Part shown: piece by piece, positions 8,929 through 16,323 of the stretch
Position numbering within the stretch: position 1 is the stretch's first letter
Layout of the letters: each line of letters opens with the position of its first letter
From: Garicola koreensis
GTDB taxonomy: Bacteria; Actinomycetota; Actinomycetes; Actinomycetales; Micrococcaceae
Direction: 5' to 3'
Assembly: GCF_014195445.1 (NCBI RefSeq)
Contig: NZ_JACIBT010000005.1
Span: forward strand, 23,239 to 87,238
Length of the DNA stretch: 64,000 nt
The notes under the pieces: generated by a model
The model's database searches: none
Told to the model about the DNA's origin: nothing
Seen by the model: only the letters and a program-made list of their open reading frames with translations
Translations under genes and position numbers: made by a program

Positions 8929-10175
8929 TGGGACTGAGAATAGGTGTGGTCGGCGGAGGCATCATCGGCCTGGCGGTTGCCCGGGAGCTGATGCAGCGCC
9001 GGACGGGGGCCGAGGTCGTGCTATTCGAGAAGGAAGCCCGGGTCGCGGCCCACCAGACCGGGCGCAATTCCGGGGTGGTGCATGCCGGGCTCTACTACGA
9101 ACCCGGCGGGCTCAAGGCGAAGCTGTGCCGCCGGGGCGTGGGACTGCTGCGCGACTTCGCGCAGGAGAAGCACGTCACCTACCAGGAGTGCGGCAAGATC
9201 GTGGTCGCCAAGGACGAGCGTGAACGCCAGCGCCTCCACGGAATCTATGACAAAGCCACCGCCAACGGAGTGCCAGGCGTCCAGCTGATCGGTCGCGCAG
9301 AGATCGAAGAGATTGAACCTCACGCCCAGGGTGTGGCCGCCCTGCATTCGCCGCAGACCGCCATCGTGGACTTTCGCGGCATCGCCGAGGCCCTGATGGA
9401 GGACCTCGTGTCAGCCGGGGCGGAGGTTCGGCTCTCCACGGAAGTGACCGCCGTCGGTGAGGATGCACCAGGCGGCACTGGGGGACGGGTCGCCCACGTC
9501 TCATCGAAGACCCGGGCCGGATCCAGCCAGGCGCAGCAGGTGGAAGCATTCGACCTGGTGGTGGTCTGCGCGGGGCTGCAGTCGGACCGCCTCGCCCGCG
9601 CCTCCGGCCAGTCACGGTTCCCCAAGGTCGTTCCGTTCTACGGGGACTACCTCCTGCTCAGCCCGGAGAAGGCTGCCCTGGTCAACGGTCTGATCTACCC
9701 AGTCCCGGACCCGCGCTACCCGTTCCTGGGGGTGCACATCACCCCGCGCTGGGACGGTGAGGTGATGCTGGGACCCAACGCGTTCCTCTCGTTGGGCCGC
9801 GAAATTTACCGACGCCGCAGACTCAATCCCAGAGACCTCGCGGATGTGGCGACCATCCCCGGGTTCTGGAAGTTCGCTGCCAAGAATGTGCCAGCCATGG
9901 CCCGTGAGACTCGCACTGCACTGAGCAGAGGCGCGTTCGTGGAGGAGGCCAAGCAGTATCTGCCAGGAATTGAGGTCCAAGATGTCACACCCGGTCCCCG
10001 CGGCGTTCGGGCGCAAGCCATGCACGCCGACGGGATCCTGGCTGATGATTTCGTGATCTCCGGGGGCTCAAAGGTGGTCCACGTCCGCAACGCGCCCTCA
10101 CCGGGTGCCACTAGCGCGCTGGCCATTGCTGAGCACATCGCTGGGGAGGCGCTTTCCCGTCACAGTGGGACGTGA
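8928..10175 (+). CDS. lhgO: L-2-hydroxyglutarate oxidase (FAD-dependent)
   Basis: A 415-residue DAO-family flavoprotein that oxidises L-2-hydroxyglutarate to 2-oxoglutarate. The N-terminal dinucleotide-binding motif GVVGGGIIGLAVARELM is present, then the LhgO signatures QTGRNSGVVHAGLYYEPGG and the closing stretch GGSKVVHVRNAPSPGATSAL. Start 8928 is chosen because its ATG overlaps the permease stop by one base and places the FAD motif at residue 3; an upstream in-frame extension is buried in the permease gene. Coupling to the TRAP permease suggests the importer brings in the substrate of this enzyme or a related acid, which then feeds the TCA cycle (inference). Confidence 0.93.
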   Translation: MGLRIGVVGGGIIGLAVARELMQRRTGAEVVLFEKEARVAAHQTGRNSGVVHAGLYYEPGGLKAKLCRRGVGLLRDFAQEKHVTYQECGKIVVAKDERERQRLHGIYDKATANGVPGVQLIGRAEIEEIEPHAQGVAALHSPQTAIVDFRGIAEALMEDLVSAGAEVRLSTEVTAVGEDAPGGTGGRVAHVSSKTRAGSSQAQQVEAFDLVVVCAGLQSDRLARASGQSRFPKVVPFYGDYLLLSPEKAALVNGLIYPVPDPRYPFLGVHITPRWDGEVMLGPNAFLSLGREIYRRRRLNPRDLADVATIPGFWKFAAKNVPAMARETRTALSRGAFVEEAKQYLPGIEVQDVTPGPRGVRAQAMHADGILADDFVISGGSKVVHVRNAPSPGATSALAIAEHIAGEALSRHSGT

Positions 10176-10188
10176 ACCTCTCTGGCAC

Positions 10189-11394
10189 TCAGGCCTTGCC
10201 GCGGCGCGAGCGCAGGACGAAGTAGAGAATCAGCGCAAGGAGACCCAGAGCCGCCGCACCCAGGGCCACGAAGGTCCACGTCTGGCCCGTCTGGGCCAGC
10301 TCGCTGTCATCGGTCTGCTCAGCGGAGGCAGCGTCGGGGGAGGCAGTGTCGCTGGACTGCTGCTCATCCGCCGTCTCAGTCTCAGTGGTCTCAATCTCGC
10401 TGGGCTCAGTCTCGCTGGTCTCAGTCTCACCGGTTGCCGTCTCGCTGGGTGTCGGCGAGGAAGTCGGCTCCGAATCGCCCGGAAACTGCGTGTTGGGGGT
10501 CTGCCCAGGGACCTCGAGCGTGCTGTCAACAGTCACATCGATCCATCCGAAGACCTCGTCTGCCGTGGTGGCTGCCAGGGAGTAGGAACCGTCGGCGACG
10601 CTGCCCGGCACCTGGATGGGCAGCACAATCCGGCTGGTGTAGTCCTGCTCGGAGCTGTGGATGTCTTCGTACCAGTGCTCCACGCCCTGGGTCTCACCGA
10701 TGTGGACGGGGCTGTTCGGCTCGGACTCAGGGACCAGCCACAGCTCAGCGGAAGTGCCCTCGCCAACATAGGAGCCCAGTGCGGTGTAGACCAGCAGGTC
10801 AGTCTCCACCGGCAGCGGGCCGGTGCCGCCTTCGCCCAAGCTGATCTGATGCTGCGTCTCGCTGGTGAGGTCATCACCGGTGGGCCCCAGCGGATCTATG
10901 GGATCAGCCGGTGCCTCGTATTCGACGGCGTTTCCGTAGGTCCAGCCCACCAGTTCGCCATCATCGGTGGAGACCGCCAGCGTGTTGATCTCATCCAGGG
11001 CGACGTCGGAGGGGCTGATGGTCGTTTCCAGCCGGCCGTCCTCCGCGCTGGCGCTGCCGGTCCACGTTCCTTCGACATCTGCCGGCATCTGCGCGGGATA
11101 GACCCAGATGTCCAGCTGCTCGCCGGTGAAGTCCTCCTCAGTCTCCAGGTATATTCGCATGTCCTCGAAACCGGCGGGGATAGTGCCCCCGCCTTCGCCC
11201 AGATGAGCGGCACCGAACGTCTCGTCGGTGAAGTCCTCCGCGGCTGGGGCGTCGTCGGGCCCGGGGCTCTGTGTGCTGGCCGCCGCTGCCGCGGGCACGC
11301 CCACGGCCAAACAGCTGCCCAAGACCAAGGCGGTCGCTGAGCGGCCGGAAGAGCTGAACGTTGTGCGATGCTGAGTGCGTGCTGGGTGCTGCAT
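10189..11394 (-). CDS. Secreted surface protein with LAxTG-type sorting signal
   Basis: A 401-residue exported protein. I start at 11394 because GGGGAA sits about 8 bases upstream of this ATG. A signal peptide (residues 1 to about 42, ending in an Ala run) leads to a body of about 270 residues of unknown fold that may contain two similar halves (both have the pattern LGEGGxxP followed by an L-Y-x-ET-like segment). Next comes a Ser/Thr/Glu-rich stalk of about 60 residues, then LAQTG, a hydrophobic helix and RSRRGKA. This is a cell-wall sorting signal of the LAxTG kind used by actinobacterial class E sortases. No sortase gene is in the window. Function unknown. Confidence 0.85.
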   Translation of the reverse strand: MQHPARTQHRTTFSSSGRSATALVLGSCLAVGVPAAAAASTQSPGPDDAPAAEDFTDETFGAAHLGEGGGTIPAGFEDMRIYLETEEDFTGEQLDIWVYPAQMPADVEGTWTGSASAEDGRLETTISPSDVALDEINTLAVSTDDGELVGWTYGNAVEYEAPADPIDPLGPTGDDLTSETQHQISLGEGGTGPLPVETDLLVYTALGSYVGEGTSAELWLVPESEPNSPVHIGETQGVEHWYEDIHSSEQDYTSRIVLPIQVPGSVADGSYSLAATTADEVFGWIDVTVDSTLEVPGQTPNTQFPGDSEPTSSPTPSETATGETETSETEPSEIETTETETADEQQSSDTASPDAASAEQTDDSELAQTGQTWTFVALGAAALGLLALILYFVLRSRRGKA

Positions 11395-11595
11395 GGTGAA
11401 TCGTTCCCCGTGTGTGGTGCCGACGATCATGCCGAAGCCGTCGTCATAGGTATGTGCTGGTGAAGTTACGGAGTGCAGCAGTGTCGTTCAAGGGGTTCTG
11501 ATGCCCATTGAATAACTATTCGCAGAAACGCGTAACGATTCAGTCAAGGCAACGGCAACGGTCGCATGCCATGGGGCGCATGAACCTGGACGGTC

Positions 11596-12468
11596 TCACG
11601 GTGCCGGGGGCGCTCCGTCAGCCTCCACATAGCGGATCCCGTCGGTGCCCAGGCGCCGGCGCATAGTGTCCAGGGCCTCAGGACTGTGATCGACCATTAT
11701 GAACCGCCGGCCCAGCTGCGCCGCGACCGCCCCGGCAGTCCCGCTGCCGGCGAAGAAGTCCAGCACCCAATCGTCTGGGGCGGAGGAGGCCTGAACGATG
11801 CGGCGCAGGATGCCCTCAGGCTTCTGGTGCGGATATCCGGTCTTCTCCCTGCCGTTGGTGGTGACGATGGTATGCCACCACACGTCGGTGGGCAGTTTGC
11901 CGCGTGCCGCCTTCTGCGCGCTGACCAGTTCTGGGGCCATGTAGGGGATCCGGTCCACGGCGTCCTGATTGAAGTAGTGGCCCTTGGGGGTCTTGGTGTA
12001 GACCAGGATGGTCTCGTGCTTGGCCGGCCAGCGGTCTTTGGCTCGGCCGCCGTAGTCGTAGGCCCAAATGACCTCGTTGAGGAAGTTCTCCCGGCCGAAG
12101 ATGTCATCCAGCAGGACTTTGCAGTAGTGGGCCTCGCGGTAGTCGATGTGAAAATAGAGCGTGCCCGAGGGCTTCAGCAGTCGGCGAGCCTCCTCCAGCT
12201 TGGGCGCGATGAACCCCAGGTAGTCGTCGTAGGCGTCCACGTAGCCCACTCGGCGAGTCTCCTGGGCGGTGTAGCTGGTGCCGCGGAAACCGGCACGGGC
12301 CTCAGTGCCGTCAGGGTTCTTCCGCAGGGTGCGCCGCTGCTGAATGATGCCGGTGTTGAACGGCGGGTCGATGTAGATCAGTTGAAAGGACTCGTCGGGC
12401 AGCTGGGGGAGCACCTGGGTGTTGTCACCGAGGACGACGACGCCGCGATCAGCTCTCAGATCGATCAA
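11596..12468 (-). CDS. Site-specific DNA methyltransferase (N6-adenine/N4-cytosine, beta class)
   Basis: A 290-residue amino-methyltransferase. The catalytic motif IV DPPF (D34-F37, in IDPPFNTG) comes near the N terminus and the AdoMet-binding motif I, DFFAGSGT, near residue 240, which is the beta-class order. The start is TTG with AGGGG a few bases upstream. There is no restriction endonuclease or specificity subunit on either side: the neighbours are a surface protein and a tRNA, so it looks like an orphan methylase for gene regulation, replication timing or defence-independent marking. The recognition sequence cannot be read from the protein. Confidence 0.92.
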   Translation of the reverse strand: MIDLRADRGVVVLGDNTQVLPQLPDESFQLIYIDPPFNTGIIQQRRTLRKNPDGTEARAGFRGTSYTAQETRRVGYVDAYDDYLGFIAPKLEEARRLLKPSGTLYFHIDYREAHYCKVLLDDIFGRENFLNEVIWAYDYGGRAKDRWPAKHETILVYTKTPKGHYFNQDAVDRIPYMAPELVSAQKAARGKLPTDVWWHTIVTTNGREKTGYPHQKPEGILRRIVQASSAPDDWVLDFFAGSGTAGAVAAQLGRRFIMVDHSPEALDTMRRRLGTDGIRYVEADGAPPAP

Positions 12469-12551
12469 CTCGGCCCCTTCGCACTAGTAGCGCTGCAGAA
12501 AACGGGCTGAGGCCCGGGCTGATGCCCGGACCCCAGCCCGTCGTCGTCTGC

Positions 12552-12638
12552 GGTGCGGGTGGGATTTGAACCCACGGTAGGGGGTTGCCCTACACAACGA
12601 TTCCAGCGTTGCACCTTCGGCCGCTCGGACACCGCACC
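12552..12638 (-). tRNA. tRNA-Ser (anticodon GGA)
   Basis: 87 nt, long variable arm typical of serine tRNAs. Acceptor GGTGCGG pairs with CCGCACC; the anticodon stem CAACG/CGTTG encloses CTGGAAT, giving anticodon GGA. The T arm has GGTTCAAAT. CCA is not encoded. Confidence 0.97.
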
Positions 12639-12686
12639 TGGATGCTCGATCATCGTATGCCGAGGAATGAGCAGACTACAGCTTAG

Positions 12687-12719
12687 CTGATTCGTGCCCG
12701 TGGATGCACATCGAATCAG
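12687..12719 (-). terminator. Hairpin at the end of the phosphatase gene
   Basis: Arms CTGATTCG (12687-12694) and CGAATCAG (12712-12719) form an 8-bp stem that can extend inward with GTGC/GCAC. The right arm overlaps the stop codon of the phosphatase gene. No U-tract follows, so it is a weak or factor-dependent terminator at best. Confidence 0.4.
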
Positions 12720-13549
12720 TTCACCAGCTTCTGGTGCAGTCTGCCCACCAGCGTATCGGGGTCAGCGGTGTGGGAGATCAGATCCATCAGGCCCGGCTCT
12801 CCGCCCAAATCGGTGAGCATAGAATCCATGGAGTCCGAGACGGCGCCGAGCAGCGGATGGTTGCTGGCGAAGAAATCAGCCGCCGCTTGGGCGCTGTCAT
12901 CCTCGGCGGTCTCGTTTGCAGGGGCGCCGGCGGCCTGCGCATAGGCGGCCGCGCGCAGGCGGCCGATGACTGCCATCATGTTCTGCTCGGTGGCCGCATA
13001 GTCCTCCACGATGACATTTCGGTCTGCACCCAGCAGTGCCAGGACCACGGCGGCGAGGATCCCGGTGCGGTCCTTGCCGGCGGCACAGTGGAACAGTACG
13101 CCGCCCTCGGCGGTGCCGATGATCCGCAGCGCGTGGACGACTTCCTGCAGGTGATTGCGCACCAGGGCCGCATACCAGCGTCCGACGTCGGCCGGTGACT
13201 GCATAGTGGGTGCGGCTCGAACCAGCGCCAGCGGGTGCACCGCAGACTCGGCCAGCGGCAGATGGTGGTGGGCGATTCCCAGTTCGCCGGCCGTGCGGTG
13301 CGGGGACGCCGAGGCTTCCGGTGTGGAGCGCAGGTCCAGCATGGCAGCCAGTCCCTGACCGGCGAGGGTCTGCAGCTCGCTGCGCGGAGAGATCGTGGGA
13401 TCATCGGCCCGCCACAGCATGCCTGGACGCACCTTTCCGGAGGAGACGGCGATCCCGCCGAGATCACGAAGGTTCCCCAGCGGGTGGGTGCGCGCATCGA
13501 CGTCGTGCGGGGCGGCGCTGTGGTTCGGTGTGGAGGAGGCGGAGGGCAT
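12716..13549 (-). CDS. Tyrosine/serine protein phosphatase family protein
   Basis: A 277-residue Cys-based phosphatase of the PtpB-like/DUF family. The signature HCAAGKDRTG provides nucleophile C155 and phosphate-binding R161. Near the N terminus is NLRDLGG, the typical opening of this family, and the stretch LWRADDP. No signal peptide. Substrate unknown; members dephosphorylate phosphotyrosine and, in mycobacteria, phosphoinositides. It stands alone between a tRNA and the SRP RNA. Start is the first ATG, consistent with the family N terminus. Confidence 0.9.
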   Translation of the reverse strand: MPSASSTPNHSAAPHDVDARTHPLGNLRDLGGIAVSSGKVRPGMLWRADDPTISPRSELQTLAGQGLAAMLDLRSTPEASASPHRTAGELGIAHHHLPLAESAVHPLALVRAAPTMQSPADVGRWYAALVRNHLQEVVHALRIIGTAEGGVLFHCAAGKDRTGILAAVVLALLGADRNVIVEDYAATEQNMMAVIGRLRAAAYAQAAGAPANETAEDDSAQAAADFFASNHPLLGAVSDSMDSMLTDLGGEPGLMDLISHTADPDTLVGRLHQKLVN

Positions 13550-13620
13550 TGGTCCATTCTAATCGGGCGGCGAACAGTCTGGTTCGCCAACTGCAGCGCC
13601 AGCGCGATACCCTAGAGTCT

Positions 13621-13709
13621 GGCCCCACGCGTGGTGTCATCCTGCTGAACTCCCCCAGGACCGGAAGGTAGCAAGGGTAAGTGGGCTCTGGCAGGTGCGC
13701 GTGGGGCTC
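13621..13709 (+). ncRNA. ffs: Signal recognition particle RNA (small, 4.5S type)
   Basis: A closing stem GCCCCACGCG (13622-13631) pairs perfectly with CGCGTGGGGC (13698-13707). The apical part contains the conserved SRP motif ACCGGAAGGTAGCAAGGGTAA, here spanning about 13660-13680 on the + strand, next to the partner stretch CTGAACTCCCCCAGG. This is the Ffh-binding hairpin. A possible -10 TACCCT lies at about 13608-13613. It overlaps the outermost possible start of the following exporter gene. Confidence 0.93.
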
Positions 13710-15180
13710 TTCTGCTGAAGGAACGGGGAGACTGCTGAAGGACCGGGCGCTGAGTCAGACCCAGCGGCGGATACTGGTCGTGGCGCTGGTGCCGCTGTTC
13801 ATGTCGCTGGTCAGCGTCTCGATCGTCAACGTGGTGCTGCCGGCGATTCAGACGGGGATCGACGCCAGCTCATCGGGGCTGCAGTGGGTGCTTTCCGGCT
13901 ATGCGCTGGCCTTCGGCGTTCTGCTGGTCCCGGCAGGCCGCGCTGGTGACCTCTTCGGCCGCGGCCGGCTCTTCGTCCTGGGCGTCGGGCTGTTCGGCAC
14001 GGCGTCGCTGGTGGCGAGTCTGGCCCCCGACGAGGTGGTGCTCAACGTTGCCCGCGTCTTTATGGGCTTCGGCTCCGGACTGCTGAACCCGCAGTCGATC
14101 GGCCTGATCCAGCAGTACTTCGACGGCGAGCAGCGCGGCCGAGCCTTCGGCATGTTCGGCTCCGTGGTCGGCGTCTCAGTCGCTCTGGGCCCTGTACTGG
14201 GCGGCAGCTTCATCGCGCTGCTGGGAGACGACTGGGGATGGCGCACCTCATTTATGATCAACGTGCCCACGGCGGCGGCCGCAATCATCACCGCAGTCCT
14301 CTGGCTGCCGGCCTCTGCCTGGCGCGCTCTGCCGCAGGCCCGGGACGGGGGCTCCGGCCGCGCCCGAGCGGACTTGGACCCGGTGGGAATCATCCTGCTG
14401 GGTGCCGCGATACTGGCCATCATGCTGCCCTTCCTGCAGTCCGGGGCCGGATGGTGGATCTGGACGCTGGTGGGCGCCGGCGTGCTCGTTGTTCTGCTGT
14501 GGCTGCGGTGGGAGTCCCGGTACAAGGCGCGCGGACGCGCTCCCATGGTCGACACGGCCCTGTTCCGGATTCGCAGCTTCGCCAATGGTTCGCTGCTGAT
14601 CGGCCTCTACTTCACCGGCATGACCAGCGTGTGGGTGGTCATTGCGCTCTACCTGCAGCTGGGCCAGGGGTACACCGCGCTGCAGGCCGGGCTGATGGGC
14701 CTGCCCTCGGCGATCTTCTCCGCCGCCTCTGCCGCGGTCGCCGGCCGGCGGGTGGTCCGAGTGGGCCGCCGGCTGGTGCTGGCCGGTATGGGCGTGCTGC
14801 TGCTGGGCCTCGCAGCCAGCGTGGCAGTGATCCTGCTGCACAACTACGCGGGCATCAGCATCTGGTGGCTGCTGCTGAGCCTGGCATTCGTGGGGATGGG
14901 GCAGGGCCACGTGGTCAGCCCCAATCAGACGCTGACGCTGCGAGCGGTGCCGCTGAGCTATGCCGGCTCCGCTGCCGGAGTGCTGCAGACCGGCCAGCGG
15001 ATCGGCACAGCAGTGGGCATCGCCATGATCACCGCCCTGCTGTTCGGGATGCAGGGGGTCTTCGGCTGGACGGTCGCCGCAGTGTCGGCTTTCACCACCA
15101 TTGCGGTGATCATCCTGATCTCGGCTGTTGTGGGGGTCATCGACTATCGCCAGGAGCGCCGGGAGAATCGCCGTGGGTGA
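13681..15180 (+). CDS. MFS transporter, DHA2 family (drug/proton antiporter)
   Basis: Up to 499 residues with about 14 hydrophobic helices, the DHA2 arrangement. Visible motifs: SIVNVVLPAIQ in helix 1, the loop GRAGDLFGRGRLF after helix 2, and GSVVGVSVALGPVLGG (motif C of exporters) in helix 5. It probably pumps out drugs or other amphiphiles with proton exchange. The outermost GTG start lies inside the SRP RNA and is unlikely to be used. The true start is somewhere in 13732-13801; no ATG or clear GTG with a good ribosome site exists there, and a CTG at 13732/13735 after GGGGAG is possible. Treat the first 20-40 residues as uncertain. Confidence 0.9.
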   Translation: MGSGRCAWGSSAEGTGRLLKDRALSQTQRRILVVALVPLFMSLVSVSIVNVVLPAIQTGIDASSSGLQWVLSGYALAFGVLLVPAGRAGDLFGRGRLFVLGVGLFGTASLVASLAPDEVVLNVARVFMGFGSGLLNPQSIGLIQQYFDGEQRGRAFGMFGSVVGVSVALGPVLGGSFIALLGDDWGWRTSFMINVPTAAAAIITAVLWLPASAWRALPQARDGGSGRARADLDPVGIILLGAAILAIMLPFLQSGAGWWIWTLVGAGVLVVLLWLRWESRYKARGRAPMVDTALFRIRSFANGSLLIGLYFTGMTSVWVVIALYLQLGQGYTALQAGLMGLPSAIFSAASAAVAGRRVVRVGRRLVLAGMGVLLLGLAASVAVILLHNYAGISIWWLLLSLAFVGMGQGHVVSPNQTLTLRAVPLSYAGSAAGVLQTGQRIGTAVGIAMITALLFGMQGVFGWTVAAVSAFTTIAVIILISAVVGVIDYRQERRENRRG

Positions 15181-15241
15181 ATCGGAGTGGGTGAATCGGC
15201 GTGCGTGATGCGCCCGGCCCCGGGAACCTACGCTTAAGGAC

Positions 15242-15730
15242 ATGACTCAGAACGACGACGCCGCAGTGTCCCCGTCCGGGCTGACCAGTTTCCTTCGTAA
15301 CCCGTGGGTCCAGGGTGCGCTGACCGGGGCACTGGCGCTGATTCCGGCACGGAAGTATCCCGGCTGGCTGCGCCGGGGCATCATCTGGGCGCCGACCTTC
15401 GCCGGGGCGGTCGGCCTGGGCCTGCTCGCGAAGAATCAGGAGCCTGCGGGGGATACGGCGCAGCAGGCTGATGCCCCCACTGTGCTGAAGGTTGCCGCGG
15501 CCGGAGCCGCGGCAGGCGCCGTCGCGTCTGTGACGTTAGCAGTGAGCTTCTGGGCCGATGAGCAGATCGAGCGCGCTCTGCACTGGATGCGGGTGCCTTT
15601 CCCGCGTGCAGTGATGGGCGCTGCCGCCGGAGCATCGGCCGGGTGGATGGTCACCCAGGAGAACGCACGCGAGCGCACCCAGCAGACGAGCCGCACCCAA
15701 CAGGCCAGCCCCGCCCCGCAGGGCCGATAG
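15242..15730 (+). CDS. Small membrane-associated protein of unknown function
   Basis: A 162-residue protein I do not recognise. It has a polar N terminus, weakly hydrophobic helices at about 45-60 (IIWAPTFAGAVGLGLLA) and 80-100, an Ala/Gly-rich segment near 120-135, and a Gln/Thr/Arg-rich C-terminal tail. It is probably inner-membrane associated, with few charged loops. It lies 61 bp after the exporter and 25 bp before the nuclease gene, all same strand, so it may share a transcript with one or both. Confidence 0.75.
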   Translation: MTQNDDAAVSPSGLTSFLRNPWVQGALTGALALIPARKYPGWLRRGIIWAPTFAGAVGLGLLAKNQEPAGDTAQQADAPTVLKVAAAGAAAGAVASVTLAVSFWADEQIERALHWMRVPFPRAVMGAAAGASAGWMVTQENARERTQQTSRTQQASPAPQGR

Positions 15731-15755
15731 GCCCGGCACGGATACCCTGGAACCT

Positions 15756-16298
15756 ATGTCCACCAGGGGGAAGCTGCTGCTGTGGGCGGCGGTGGTGCTG
15801 CTGGCGGTCCTCGCCGCCGCAGCCCTGAACTGGCTGCAGAACCGCGAACCGCAGTTGCCGGAGGGCCATTCGCCGGACGCCGAGGTCGCCACCCTGGTCA
15901 GGGTGGTGGACGCAGACACCCTCGTCGTGGAGCTCGCAGGCGTCGAGGAGCGGGTGCGGCTGCTGAACATCGACACCCCGGAGACGGTGCACCCGAACCA
16001 GGAGGTCGAATGCGGCGGGCCTGAGGCCAGTGAACGGGTCAGCGAGCTGGTGGAGCCCGGCGACGTCGTCGTGCTGGAGTTCGACGAACAGAGGCGCGAT
16101 CGCTACGACCGGCTGCTGGCCGGGGTCTTCGCCGACGATGTCTTCATCAACGAGCGGCTGGCCCGCGAAGGGTGGGGCGAACCGGCGTACTACGCGCCCA
16201 ACGGCCGTTTCCTGGAACAGATCGAGGCGGCGTGGGACGCGGCGGAGGCCGAAGAGGTCGGCATCTTCTCCCAGGAGTTGGACTGCGCCACCGGATGA
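15756..16298 (+). CDS. Thermonuclease-family (SNase) protein, membrane-anchored or secreted
   Basis: A 180-residue staphylococcal-nuclease-fold protein that would cut DNA or RNA with Ca2+. N-terminal hydrophobic helix (about 7-24) acts as signal or anchor. Catalytic residues are in place: R68 and E76 in VRLLNIDTPE, and R119 in RDRYDRL. The core (about residues 42-170) is complete. It probably acts outside the membrane. It ends 25 bp from the convergent glutaminase gene. Confidence 0.92.
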   Translation: MSTRGKLLLWAAVVLLAVLAAAALNWLQNREPQLPEGHSPDAEVATLVRVVDADTLVVELAGVEERVRLLNIDTPETVHPNQEVECGGPEASERVSELVEPGDVVVLEFDEQRRDRYDRLLAGVFADDVFINERLAREGWGEPAYYAPNGRFLEQIEAAWDAAEAEEVGIFSQELDCATG

Positions 16299-16323
16299 TC
16301 CGGCGTCTGACCGGCGGCGCACA

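Noticed and set aside
10105..11340. 411-codon plus-strand open frame antisense to the surface protein
   Set aside because: Its repeated Leu/Ser/Gly pattern is the mirror of the Thr/Glu-rich stalk on the real strand; no start site, no family, and the opposite strand has a complete sorting signal.
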